Positions 22,195-33,152 of a stretch of DNA of 64,000 bases are shown here, one piece after another. This DNA comes from Datisca glomerata (Eukaryota > Streptophyta > Magnoliopsida > Cucurbitales > Datiscaceae), in NCBI GenBank assembly GCA_003255025.1, contig QANY01003900.1, positions 1-64,000 on the forward strand, given 5' to 3'. The position numbers were made by a program, and so were the translations under genes. Under the pieces are notes generated by a model that was not told the DNA's origin, searched no databases, and saw only the letters and a list, made by a program, of their open reading frames with translations. Position 1 is the first letter of the stretch. Every line of letters begins with the position of its first letter.

Positions 22195-23736
22195 CATCAT
22201 TTGACACTGTGGATGGTTCTGATTTTATTTTATCTGTTGTCTATGCTTTGCATATTGTTGCTGAAAGGCTTAGTCTTTGGGATGATCTGCGTTTGCTTGA
22301 TAGTAGTATTGTTAAAAAGCCCTGGATTTTGATGGGAGATTGGGGTAAACATGCGGATGGTATATATGAATGATTTTGATGATGCCTTCATTCTTTAGCT
22401 TTGGATGATTTTCCTTATACAAGTTGTTTCTTTACTTGGCGGAACAAGAGAATGGGCAAACTAGCATTATATCTAAATTGGATAGAGTTTTGGTTAATGA
22501 TACTTGGCTTACTAAATTTTCCGATGGTACTGTTCAATTTTTAAATGTTGGTTTGTCTTATCATTCCCCTGGTGTGATTAGTCTTCAGTTTCATTGTGTG
22601 AAGCTAAGCCCTTGTTCAAATTTTTAACTTCTGGGCTGACAGGGAGGATTTCCTCCCTATCATTGAGGCTGCTTGGAATGTTAATGTAGAGAGTTTTGCT
22701 ATGTACCGCTTGTGCAGAAAGATGAAATCTATTAAGGCTACTTTGAAGAACATGAATAAAAGAGCTTGTAGCAATTTATCTGTGAAGGTTAGTGAGGCTA
22801 GAGACAATCTTGATAAAGCCCAAACTGATCTCCGTAGTAGTCTTGATGATCAAGGTGTTCAACTTCAGGTGAAACATTATTTTTCTGAACTGATGGAGTG
22901 GACCGCTGCTGATGAGAGCTTTCTTAAGTAGAAATCAAGAATTAATTGGCTGAAACTTGGGGACCAGAACTCATCTTTTTTCTTTAAGGGTATTAAGAAG
23001 AATGTGGTACTTTCTAGTATTCAGAGATGTATTAATAACCAGGGAAACACTGTTGAGGGTTCCCGGGCTATTGAAGATCATGTGGTTCATTTCTTGGAAG
23101 GTTTATTCCATGTTTAAACCCCTTTCTTGACTTGAACTGGGATATCTGCATTGCATTTATGATAGGAAAGTAAGATCGGAGGATGTTAATGACCTTGTAA
23201 AACCTTTTTCTATTGAGGATATCAAGAAGGTTATCTTCTCATTCAATGAGGATAAATCTCCAGGACCGGATGGTTTCTCTGCTGGGTTCTTCAAAAAAGG
23301 ATGGTCTATTATGAGGGATGATGTCATTTCTGCTTAGGCTTATTGCTTGATGTAATCTTATTTATAAATGTATCGCTGAGTTGCTGGCAAACAGATTCTT
23401 CCTCATCTTGTTAGTCCTAATTTGACTATTATTATTCCGAGCAGTAGAATTTCTTAGAACATTCTTCTTACCCAAGAGTTGGTGCGGGAGAGGAATTCTA
23501 TTTCTTTCAGGTGTGTTTTGAAAGTTGATTTCATTAAAACTTATGATAGTGTCAATAGGTGCTTTTTTATCATATGTTTGTGGTTATTGTTTTCCTGTTG
23601 TGTTTATTGACTATATTATGGAATGCGTTACTACCCTTTTTATTCGGTCAAGATTAAGGGTGAACTTAAGGGGTTTCTCAAGGGAGCGAAGGATTTCAGA
23701 TAAGGAGATTACCTCTTTGTTTTAGCCATGGAAGTC
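22195..23736 (+). mobile_element. LINE C, 5' part (endonuclease to RT), interrupted by copia 1
   Basis: This is an old LINE of the same general type as LINE B. It begins inside the endonuclease (SVVYALHIVAERLSLWDDL, then PWILMGDWG). It continues through SKLDRVLVNDTWL and the linker (FAMYRLCRKMKSIKATLKNM). KSRINWLKLGDQNSSFFFK, DKSPGPDGFSAGFFKKGW and LKVDFIKTYDSVN follow, and it reaches the AMEVLS position of the RT. Many stops and frameshifts are present. There copia element 1 is inserted. The rest resumes at 27946 after the target-site duplication. Confidence 0.85.
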
Positions 23737-23741
23737 TTATC
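23737..23741. repeat. Target-site duplication of copia 1 (left)
   Basis: TTATC precedes the left LTR and is repeated at 27941-27945 directly after the right LTR. Five bases is the expected length for Ty1/copia integration. Confidence 0.9.
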
Positions 23742-23973
23742 TGTTGAATAAACATTAAATGTCATTTTTAGTGGGTTTTAAATTTAGAAGTTAGGAAACA
23801 TAAAAGGTCAAGAGTTTTTGTAGATGAAAGGTCAATGGGTGATAGATTTAATTAATTTTCAATTTTTTTTTAGTTTTAGAGTCTATATAAAGGCCTTGGT
23901 GATTTCATTTGAATATAGAACTAAGAGGAATACAAAAGTTAAAGTATTACAAGTGAGTTTATTTGAGTTCTCA
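23742..23973 (+). repeat. Copia 1 5' LTR
   Basis: TGTTGAATAA...GAGTTCTCA, 232 bp. A TATA-like 'tctatataaagg' lies at about 23882-23893, a plausible promoter for element transcription. Confidence 0.9.
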
Positions 23974-23976
23974 AAT

Positions 23977-23990
23977 TGGTATCAGAGCCA
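23977..23990 (+). promoter_or_regulatory. Copia 1 primer-binding site
   Basis: TGGTATCAGAGCCA matches the complement of the 3' end of plant initiator tRNA-Met. It starts three bases after the LTR; the gag ATG follows at once at 23991. Confidence 0.9.
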
Positions 23991-26900
23991 ATGACGAATG
24001 TGACGGGTCAAATGTCGCTACCACGACTAACGAAGGCGAACTACGAGAACTAGAGCATTCATATGAAAGCTCTTCTCGGCTCTCAAGATGCATGGGAGGT
24101 GGTCGAAGAAGGGTTCGAAGAAACAACAAATACCACGGGATATACGGCGGCTCAAAACAAGGCGTTGAAAGAGGCGCGAGCGAAGGATAAGACGGCATTA
24201 TACATGTTGTTCTGAGCCGTTGATGAGTCGGGCTTTGAGAAGATTGCCGGTGCAACTACTTCAAAAGAAGCGTGGGACATTTTAGGAAAAGTGTTCAAAG
24301 GAGCCGACCGAGTCAAGCAAGTGCGTCTCCAAACTCTTCGTGGCGAGTTGGAGAGCATGAAGATGAAGGAGTCGGAAAGTGTATCTGACTACATCACGCG
24401 TGTACAAGCCGTGGTGAACCAACTCATTTGTAATGGCGAAGCGTTAACCGATGCGCGAGTTGTGGAGAAGATTTTGAGATCATTAACCGATAATTTTGAA
24501 AATGTTGTGTGCGCAATAGAAGAGTCAAAGGACCTTGCGAAGCTCACAGTCGACGAGCTTGCCGGTTCTCTCGAGGCACACGAACAACGTAAGAAGAAAA
24601 AAAAGGAGGAGACACTCGAGCAAGCACTTCAAACCAAGGCATCAATCAAAGACAGAAATGTATTCTATTCTCAAAATTTCTGAGGTAGAGGGCGTGGCCG
24701 TGGAAGTCATGAAAATGGTCGCGGTGGTAAAGGCAGCAGTCATGAGAGGTACTATAAGGAGAAGGGACAGTCGAGCCAACCAAATTGGCATGGAAGAGGA
24801 CGCGGTCGAGGAAGAGGCGGCCGGTCGAACTATTCCAATATCGAGTGCTACAAGTGCTACAAGTGCTACAAGTATGGTCACTATGCGAAGGATTGCAACT
24901 CCGACAAATGTTATAATTGTGGTAACATGGGGCATTTTGCAAAAGATTGTCGAGCCGATAAAAAGGTGGAAGAAACAACCAACCTAGTCTTGGAAGACGA
25001 AGCGAATGAAGGCCTTCTCTTGATGGCTCAAAATGAAGTCAACATCAACAGTGACACTCTGTGGTATCTCGGCTCGGGGGCAAGCAACCATACGTGCGGT
25101 CACGAGTACCTATTCAAAGAGATGCAAAAGATTGAAGATGGTCATGTGTCATTTAAAGATGCATCAAAGGTGGAGGTCAAAGGCCGAGGTACGGTTTGTT
25201 ACTTACAAAAGGATGGCTTAATAGGGTCAATCCAAGATGTTTATTACGTACCAGACCTCAAGACCAACATTTTGAGTATGGGGCAACTCATGGAGAAGGG
25301 TTACTCGATACTTTTAAAAGACCGAGTACTACACTTGAAGGACAAGCAAGGGCGTCTGGTTGCTCTAGTCGAGATGAGAAGAAATCAGATGTACAAACTG
25401 AATTTGAGAAGGGTGCGAGAAAAATGTTTGCGAGTCAACGTAGAAGACAAGGCATCGCTGTGGCATCTCCACTTTGGTCACCTACATCAAGGTGGTCTAA
25501 AAGAGTTAGCAAAGAAGAACATGGTGCACGGGCTGCCGGACATGGACTATGAGGGCAAATTTTGTGAAGAATGTGTGCTTGGCAAGCAAGCGAGAACCTC
25601 GTTTCAAAAGAAGGTAGAATATCGAGCTAAACATACTCTCGAGTTGATTCATACCGACATATGTGGACCAATCGCCCCTGAATCTTTTAGTGGTAAAAGG
25701 TATTTCATTACCTTTATCGATGATTTCTCATGGAAAACTTGGGTTTATTTTCTGAAAGAAAAATCCGAGGCATTCGAGGTGTTCAAAAAGTTCAAAGTGA
25801 TGGTGGAGAAGGCAACTGGTAGACACATCAAAGTCGTACGATCCGATAGAGGTGGCGAGTATACTTCGACGGCTTTCATGGAGTATTGCGATGAGCAAGG
25901 CATAAGGAGATTTCTAACCGCAGCATACTCTCCTCAACAAAACGGTGTGGCCGAGAGGAAGAACCAGACTATTCTCGACATGGTTCGATCAATGCTCAAG
26001 AGCAAGAAGCTATCGAAAGCATTCTGGGAAGAAGCCGTGCAATGTGTCATCTATGTACAAAATCGATGTCCACATGTGAAGTTAGATAATCAAACACCAC
26101 AAGAGGCATGGAGCGGACAAAAGCTGACAGTTTCTCATCTCAAAGTGTTCGGTAGTGTGGCTTATGCACACGTACCGGATCAACGAAGAATGAAGCTCAA
26201 AGACAAAAGCAAAAGGTATATTTTTATTGGGTATGATGAGAAGACAAAAGGGTACAAGCTACTCGACCCGAGAAGCAAGAAGATGATGGTGAGTCGTGAT
26301 GTGCGAGTAAATGAAGCAAGTGAGTGGGACTGGAACAAGTCGACGGAGGTTATCATCGAAGTTGGAGAATCATCAGTCGTTGCACCAACAAGTATACCAA
26401 CAAACTCTGAAACTACCGATGATGAAGAGGAACCACGACAACAAAAAATGTGAAGTTTGCAAGATTTGTATGATGCGACAAATGAGGTACACCTTGTATG
26501 TCTTTTGGCAGATGCTGAAAATATCAGCTTTGAAGAGGCGGTGCGAGACAAGAAGTGACAAACTGCCATGAACAAGGAGATTAAGGCGATTGACCGCAAC
26601 AACACATAGGAGCTAGCAGAATTGCCGAAAGGCAGTCAGCCTATTGGTGTGAAATGGGTGTTCAAGAAAAAGATGAATGCTCTAGGTGAGATAGAATGGT
26701 ACAAGGCGAGACTTGTTGTGAAGGGATACAAGCAAAAGATAGGAATTGACTATGACGAGGTGTTTGCTCCTGTTGTAAGAATGGAGACAATCCGATTACT
26801 CATTTCACAAGCTGCTCAATTCAAATTGCCAATATTTCAAATGGATGTCAAGTCGGCATTCTTGAATGGTGTGCTCAAAGAAGATGTCTACATCGAACAA

Positions 26901-27692
26901 CCACCCGGGTTCATGAAAATCAGAGAAGAGAAGAAGGTGCTAAAATTGAAGAAGGCGCTTTACGGGTTGAAGCAAGCACTGCGGGCATGGAATACACGTA
27001 TCAATACATATTTCAAGGAGAACGGGTTCAAGCAATGTCCCTACGAGCATGCCCTTTACGTAAAGAAGAATGGAGGTAACGTGTTATTTGTTGCTCTTTA
27101 TGTCGATGACCTCATTTTTATGGAAACAATGATGAGATGATAAAAGAGTTTAAGGGCACAATGACACGGGAATTTGAGATGTCAGATTTGGGCTTGATGA
27201 AGTTTTTTCTTGGTTTGGAGGTTAGACAAGTAGAGACGGGTATTTTTGTATCACAGGATTCATATCCAAAAGAGATTTTGAAGAAGTACAAGATGGCAAA
27301 TTTCAACCTGGTATCTTTCAAAGAAGCAACCGATCGTGACGCTCTCGACGTGTGAAGCTGAATATGTGGCAGCATCTTGGTGTGTATGTCATGCGATATG
27401 GCTTAGAAATTTATTGAGCAAGATGGAGCTAAAGCAACTAGCTGCAACCGTGATTCAAGTTGACAACAAATCAGCAATTGAGTTGGCAAAGAATCCAATG
27501 AATCATGAAAGAAGCAAACACATTGACGTTCATTTTCACTTTATCCGAGATCATGTGAAGGAAGAAAATGTGGAGTTGGTGCATGTGGCAAGTCAGGATC
27601 AAGTTGCAGATATCTTCACAAAACCGCTACCGAAAGTACTTCTCGACAAATGCAAGAAAATGATTGGCATGACGGATGGTAGAAGCATTTAA
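23991..27692 (+). pseudogene. Copia 1 gag-pol
   Basis: The frame from ATG 23991 encodes Gag (KTALYMLF, TLRGELESMKMKESESVSDY) with two CCHC knuckles at about 24855-24948. Protease follows, then integrase (HHCC zinc finger at WHLHFGHLHQGG to CEECVLGK; core HTDICGP, RSDRGGEY and SPQQNGVAERKN, so D, D, E are present). RT has MDVKSAFLNG and YVDD at 27099-27110, followed by the end of RNase H. Six in-frame stops lie at 24051, 24213, 24681, 26451, 26556 and 26607. The protease catalytic Asp is Gly (GGC at 25071-25073 in GSGAS). One base is missing near 27121. A deletion near 27311 removes the RT C-terminus, connection and first part of RNase H. Confidence 0.9.
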
Positions 27693-27695
27693 GTT

Positions 27696-27705
27696 TATGG
27701 GGGAG
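27696..27705 (+). promoter_or_regulatory. Copia 1 polypurine tract
   Basis: A purine-rich run ('tatgggggag') lies a few bases before the 3' LTR, the expected position of the plus-strand primer. Confidence 0.7.
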
Positions 27706-27708
27706 TTC

Positions 27709-27940
27709 TGTTGAATAAACATTAAATGTCATATTAGTGGGTTTTAAATTTAGGAGTTAGGAAATATAAAAGGTCAAGAGTTTTTGTAGATGAAAGGCCA
27801 AAGGGTGATAAATTTAATTATTTTTCAGTTTCTTTTTTAGTTTTAGAATCTATATAAAGGTCTTGGTGATTTCATTTGAATATAGAACTAAGAGAAATAC
27901 AAAATTTAAAGTATTACAAGTGAGTTTATTTGAGTTCTCA
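27709..27940 (+). repeat. Copia 1 3' LTR
   Basis: The LTR is 232 bp, the same termini and length as the 5' LTR, with scattered substitutions. The TTATC target-site duplication follows at 27941-27945. Confidence 0.9.
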
Positions 27941-27945
27941 TTATC

Positions 27946-29452
27946 AGAATTATGACTAAAACATCTAGTTTGCCTGGCTTTTTGTTTCATTGGAGATGTA
28001 GGGAGCTTCATATTGTTAATCATAATATGTATGATTGTTGATGTGACAGGCTTCCAAATGGTTCCTTTCCAATCATATATCTTAAGGTTCCTTTGGCTGC
28101 TTCTAATTTATCGAAAGTGGAGTGTTCTTCTTTGGTTGATAAAATAGCTAATTAAGCTACTGTTAATAGCTATGGGATTCCATTATCAGGAACTTTCTCT
28201 AGTCTGGTAAGGCTAGTTCTTCTAAAAGATCTAAAGTAGCCTTGTCGATATTGGTAAACTGTTGAGGGCTGGTGGTCTTGGCCTTGGGAACTTAGAACCT
28301 TGTAATAAAGTTGTTGTTCCCAAGCATGTGTGGTTCCTTGTTACCCTCTCTAGTGACTCTCTTTGGATCACTTGGTATAGATTGCATCTATTGAAAGGTC
28401 AATTTTACTTCCCAGTTAGGATGTATTTAGACATGTGGTTTGGAGGAAATTGTTGAAGCTTCATAACTCTACACGAGGCAGTATTTTGACTAAAATTGGC
28501 AAAGAGGAAAAAGTTAATATTTTGATAGATCCTTGGCTTCATGCCCGGATGACACTTAGTAGGTTTGGGAGGGATTTCTCCTTAGTCACGGACTGGTCTT
28601 TAGACACTAAGGTTTGTGTTGTGAACCAAAATGGCTTACGAGACCTTCCTATCCGATCATCTCTGGGTTTGATTGCACTTATGAGGATTTTGAATACGAC
28701 TGCGTTGCCTAATAGTAACCGCAAGGAGTTGTGGTGTTGGACTGAGACTAGAAATGGTATGTTCTCCATCTCTGATGCGTATGTTCTTTTTTTTCTTTTT
28801 TTTTTTGATACTACAGTTGATCGGGCGGCTCTGATCTAGTTTTCGGGGCATATCTCTAATTGCAGCTTTATTTTGTGGCTCACGTTGAGGAATAAACTGG
28901 CTACTTTGAATTAAGAGTAAATGAGATACTTTGACAATACAAGCTTGCTTCTTTTGTTCTGCATGTTTGGAACCAGTATCTCATTTTTTTGTGGTTGCTC
29001 TCGTGGGAGCACTATTTGGAGGAGGTTGTTAACTTTGCTCGATGTGAATATCAGTTTTTCTAACTATAATCATTTAGTTTCTTAGCTCCTCTCTGTTTAT
29101 ATAGGCCAAAAAAATACTTTCGGTCTACTATGTTTAAACTTTCTTTTATTGTCTTTATTTATTTTATTTGGAAAGAAAGGAATGGTAGGTGCTTTAATGG
29201 CATTATGAGAGATAGTGATAACATTTTCTTATGTATAGTTAGAATGATTAGAGAAAATGTTTGGTCTTATAGGAATATAGATTTCTCTTCTGTCAATCAT
29301 AGAATTCAGGAGGCTTGATATTTACCTGATAATATTTTTGGATAGTCTGTTCAAGGTGGTTTGTGTTTTTTCTTTGTTTTGCATGGGGTGCGCCTCTTGT
29401 ACAGTGTATATGTTTTTGGTTGAATATATTTACTTTTTAAGAAAAAAAAAAC
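27946..29452 (+). mobile_element. LINE C, 3' part (RT C-terminus, zf-RVT, 3' UTR)
   Basis: The LINE resumes after copia 1 with SLPGFLFHWRCRELHIVNH, which corresponds to the residues after MEVL in LINE B. The FADD catalytic segment that should follow HIVN is deleted. It continues with YLKVPLAASNLSK, GGLGLGNLEPCNKVVVPKH and LIDPWLHARMTLSRFG. A weak zf-RVT region follows, then FIYFIWKERNGRCFNG. The 3' UTR has 'ggggtgcgcctcttgtac' and an A-run at 29442-29451, the same signature as the other LINEs. Many stops show it is old. Confidence 0.85.
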
Positions 29453-29662
29453 AAACATGTTTGCTTAGTAAGCGGACATGTCTACATAGTAAGTGGACAT
29501 TTTACATGGTATACCAACATGTTTACACAGTAAACGAAAATCTTTATATTATAGACATGTGTTTATAATGGCATAAAGGAAATATATTACCCAGAACGGA
29601 AATATATTTGCTCAGAATGAAATATGTTACCCAGATGGAAATATATTACCCAGAACAAAAAT
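29453..29662. repeat. Degenerate 22-25 bp minisatellite, left part
   Basis: Two related repeat types occur: 'ggacatgtctacatagtaag' variants (29455-29535) and 'gaaatatattacccagaacg' variants (29580-29655). The same 'aaatatattta...agaac' repeat continues on the far side of element E1 at 32878-32960, so E1 was inserted inside this array. Confidence 0.75.
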
Positions 29663-29734
29663 ATAAGCTACTACAATTTTGACTTACAATGACACCCATA
29701 TATATAATACAATAACAAGTCTCTAAAATCTATC

Positions 29735-29813
29735 AAAGAAAAATAGAGTAGGGTGAGATAATTTGGATGAGATGACAACTAAAAAATTATCCCACCATAC
29801 TCTATTTTTCTTT
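29735..29813. repeat. Small hairpin (nested MITE-like) inside E1
   Basis: 'aaagaaaaatagagtagggt' at 29735 and its near-perfect inverse ending at 29813 form arms of 28 bp with about two mismatches. They are separated by a 23-base loop. No convincing target-site duplication was found. Confidence 0.6.
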
Positions 29814-30026
29814 AAAAAAATTAACTGTCATTAATATATTATCTACCATGACAGGTATAATAATCACAGTCATAATTATATATACCCATTTATGTTAATT
29901 AGAAAAATGTCACCTATATAATACTAATATTTCTCTTGTCCTCTCTCAAAAATCATATCCTCCTCTCGAAGTCTCTATCTGGAGCGAACTCGAAGCTCTC
30001 TCAAACTCCTCTCTCACTCTCAGCCT

Positions 30027-30027
<1 letters not shown>

Positions 30028-30069
<42 letters not shown>
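30028..30069. repeat. (CT)n microsatellite in E1
   Basis: About 20 CT dinucleotides lie upstream of TAGGGTTTAG-rich sequence, a composition common in plant 5' UTRs. This suggests that the captured material may include a 5' leader. Confidence 0.9.
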
Positions 30070-30070
<1 letters not shown>

Positions 30071-30589
30071 CGTCTCTAGCTTTCCTCTGCACTACTCTCT
30101 CTATCTCATCTCTGCACTGCTTCATCTATCTCGATACTCCTCTCTCTTTGTTGCTCGCTCTTCTCTGATCTATTCTCTCACTTGAATCTCAGCCTCCTGC
30201 GAAAGTTCTCGTGGTGAATTTGTAGTTTTTTTCATCTTTATTTAGTATTATTTTTTCTAATCTAGTTTTATTGAGATTTAGGGTTTAGATTTTGAGTTAG
30301 GGTTTCGAGTTTTCTGATTTATTTAGGGTTTAGATTTAAAGTTTGGGTTTAAAGTTTTTATTTATTTATTTGGTTTCTCCATTTGGTTGTAAGGTTTGAA
30401 TATTATGTTTTCTAGATTTGAGTCATGCATGTTAACTGTGGAGTAATTTGCAATCTTGTGTTCCCAGTGTGGTTAATTACTGTGCTTTTTATTATTTTTC
30501 TAGCTTGGTCTACATTGAAGACTTGTGGGGATGGGATGATTTTTTAGAAATTGGAATCAGAAGAAATCTTAAGAAGTGGGTCCGTATTT

Positions 30590-31282
30590 GTTAAATGGTG
30601 AAGGACTCTCACAGTTATATGCTCGATTGTCTGAACTTCTGGGACTCCATGAAGCATTTGTTGTTCTTAAATGTGATTGTCAACACAATCGCAACAAACC
30701 ATAAGTGTTACACTACGGTGAAATAATTTTATTTTTTATTATTGCTTATAATTGTTTTCTCAGTATCTGATATTTTATTTAAATGTGTCCATTCCAGAGT
30801 GAGGAGGTCATTGATCACACCTTAAGTTTGTTCTTGTTCTTGGAGCTGGCATTAGGATAATTTACATTTCTTCATTTTAATTAAAGAGTTGAAGTAAGGC
30901 AGCCTGGATTGCTTATGGTATAACTCTCTTTTCTTTTCGTTTCAGTTTATTTTTGGAGTTTCTTTGCAAGTATATGACAGCGGAGCTGCTTTGAAAATTA
31001 AACACTGTTAAATTTATAATTGCAAATCATATAGTAAGTCCAACTTTTAATTATTTATACTTTGAGTAATTGCTTTTATTTTAATTTGACTCTATCTCTA
31101 TTAACGTCATCTAGTTCTAAATGTTTTCTCCTGAAAAATTAATTTTAGAGAGAGCAGTTTTCTTTTTAGAAGAATATCGATGTTCGCGGAGCAGAACCAC
31201 CTTCTATTACACCATTGGTTGGCTAATCTTTATGGAGGATAGTCCAGTGAAATTCAAATCTTCAATGGAACCACTTTTGCAA
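30590..31282 (+). pseudogene. Captured exportin-7 (XPO7-like) exons within E1
   Basis: Three exon-like pieces read in order. Piece a (about 30590-30717) encodes LYARLSELLGLHE and, after a slip, LNVIVNTIATNHKCYT. Piece b (30798-30855) starts after a CAG acceptor and encodes SEEVIDHTLSLF and LELA. Piece c (31149-31282) starts after TTTTAG and encodes LEEYRCSRSRTTFYYTIGW and MEDSPVKFKSSMEPLLQ, ending at a GT donor. These match consecutive parts of plant exportin-7, a RanGTP-dependent nuclear transport receptor, as I recall the family. A clear intron separates a and b, so capture was from DNA. Frameshifts exist near 30665 and 31165. Exon-like sequence at 31375-31530 is unassigned. Confidence 0.75.
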
Positions 31283-32639
31283 GTAACTCTCTCTGGCGAC
31301 AAACAAATAGTTTCACTAGCAACTTGATTAATTTATCATTGATAATGGCTCATCTAATAATGTTAAAAATGGATGTTTTATCTTCATTATGCAAAAACCA
31401 GTCTCTAATGGCTCGCCCTTGCAGAGTTGGGTTGGTTTCTTTTCTTGGGATTTTACCAAAACCTCCAGCTTTTAGAGCAGCAAGCACAGAAGAGCAAAGT
31501 AGCACTAATCAGAATTGGCACTAGAGGAAGGTACTTCATATCTTGTCTTTTCTCTTCGATTCAATTTCCTAGAAATGTCTTTTCTGCTCCAACGCACAAA
31601 TGTAATTCTTACTTGGAATTTCTCGAAGAAACATAGAATTAGCAACTTTAAATGTGCTCTTTAGCTAAGTTATTTGAGTCTCTATTCCATTGCTATCAAA
31701 TTGGTTATTGGATCTTACATTCTTGTAAGTTGATCACTTTACTCTTGATATAGGAAACATTATGCTCTATAAGGATAATAAAGAAAGTCCCACACCAGTT
31801 GCTATTTTGTCTACAGCTCTAGAAAGTCTAAGATATATTCTACCCATGAACTTAGATGCAATGCAAGTTATTGTTCTTCTCTTTGTTACCTAGAAAGTCT
31901 AAATCAATTTACTCAGCATTTGATAAGAAAATGTAAGTTTCTTATTATCTTTTTACGCGCTACATGCACTTCCCAATCGTAAAGAAGCTATCATAATATC
32001 TTCTAAGGCACACCAAAATGAAAAAGTTTGAGAACTTAAAAGCCTTGGTGAATGTCTTTTCCATTCAGCCATCTTCTATCATTTTATTACGATATCTCAT
32101 ATCATGGAAGTAATTATTTTACTGAATCCATGCTTTAAATGTAGTGATGGCAGGATATAAGTGTTGGAGTAATTTTTTTTAATGAACCTTTATTTTTTCT
32201 ACTATCATATTAACAATAGTTGAGTAAATGAATTTTTATAGTTATATTTTGTAGTTCTCTTGCCAATTAATTAAAAACTCTTTTTATTTGTGATGAGTGG
32301 TTTAGTTACACTTTGTAGTTCTCTTTTGCTTGGTTAGATACTAAGAAGCAGAGCCTACTTCTTATTTGAGGTTTGTACTTTTGGTGCAAGCATGATTGCA
32401 AGCCAAGCTTGAGATAGGTAGTGGAAATGATTTGGTGTGAGGACCTGAGGTGGCTTTATTGTATCTTGCCAAGGTCTATCTCAGATTAACTTTTACTGTC
32501 AAAAACGCGTTAGAAGGCTTGGCTTTATGTTATGGGAAGGTAGTTTTTGCCTTTCAATGACATTTTTAAAAAATAATTATGGGACCTTTTAATGACTGAT
32601 ATTCTCTGACATCTAATGCATTTTTGTGAGACTTTTAGA

Positions 32640-32862
32640 TGACGAGGATTGACCTTTTAATGATGGGGATTCCCCATCATCTAATATCTTTTCACGGGAC
32701 TTTAGATGACGGGGAATCCTCATCATTAAGGGCCAAAAGCCAGGATTTTTTAATGACGGGGAAAGTAAAGATGATAGCTCGGTAGATGACAGTCGGCCAG
32801 CCATCAATATAGGGTAATAATGATGGGTTTTACCCGTCATCTAACCCCTTTTTGTTGTAGTG
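32640..32862. repeat. E1 subterminal repeats (GATGACGGG palindromes)
   Basis: Units such as 'gatggggattccccatcatc', 'gatgacggggaatcctcatc' and 'gatgggttttacccgtcatc' are short inverted repeats spaced tens of bases apart. Equivalent units lie near the left end of E2 (42020-42150). In CACTA elements subterminal repeats bind the transposase; that role is inferred here. Confidence 0.75.
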
Positions 32863-32865
32863 ATA

Positions 32866-32960
32866 TGTACCAATAATTGAAATATATTTAATCAGAACGA
32901 AAATATATTTACCTAGAAGGGAAATATATTTGATCCAAAATGGACATACATTTACCCAGC
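32866..32960. repeat. Degenerate 22-25 bp minisatellite, right part
   Basis: Four copies of 'gaaatatatttaatcagaac' or variants continue the array cut at 29662 by E1. Confidence 0.7.
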
Positions 32961-33152
32961 TATGGATGTCCTTCGACGACCAACAAATGATGATTAACAG
33001 AAACATGATGAAAGTGATAGAGTATGAAATCAAAGAATTATTTCAATTAGACATTTCTTCAGTCCACAACTACTTCTCCCTTTTTAGGCTCCATACTAAG
33101 TACACAAAAAATATCTTGTAACCTTTTATTAGTTGAATTGCGCTTATAAATA

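Larger units (their letters stand above)
23742..27940 (+). mobile_element. Ty1/copia retrotransposon 1 (4199 bp), decayed
   Basis: Two 232-bp LTRs (23742-23973 and 27709-27940) start with TG and end with CA. They flank a primer-binding site, a gag-pol frame and a purine tract, and the element is bounded by a TTATC target-site duplication. By eye the LTRs differ at roughly 14-17 positions, so the insertion is not recent. The order protease-integrase-RT-RNase H defines Ty1/copia. Short LTRs and small size suggest a lineage such as Ale or Ivana, but I cannot place it firmly. It sits in the RT of LINE C. Several defects make it non-autonomous. Confidence 0.95.
29666..32862 (+). mobile_element. 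CACTA-like element E1 with captured exportin-7 exons, non-autonomous
   Basis: The right end is 'ttgttgtagtg' (reverse complement CACTACAACAAAA). The left end is 'agctactacaattttg', a mutated form of the CACTACTACAATTTTG end seen intact in E2. A 3-bp duplication ATA flanks it (29663-29665 and 32863-32865), as expected for CACTA transposons. Subterminal copies of 'gatgacggg' and its inverse crowd the right end. Length is 3197 bp. No transposase frame is visible, so it would need a partner in trans. A CT run, TAGGGTTT-rich leader-like sequence and exportin-7 exons with an intron occupy the interior. Confidence 0.75.

Noticed and set aside
13488..23741. LINE B2 truncation point and copia 1 insertion both fall at the same RT codons (MEV-L)
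   Set aside because: Two unrelated mechanisms in different LINEs; most likely coincidence.
23977..23990. tRNA gene at the sequence complementary to initiator tRNA
   Set aside because: Only the 14-base primer-binding site is present, next to an LTR.
24642..24987. Several open frames in other phases over copia 1 gag
   Set aside because: Shadows of the Gly/Arg-rich gag tail in the true frame.
30590..31282. A functional exportin-7 gene
   Set aside because: Only a small internal part is present, with frameshifts, inside transposon ends.
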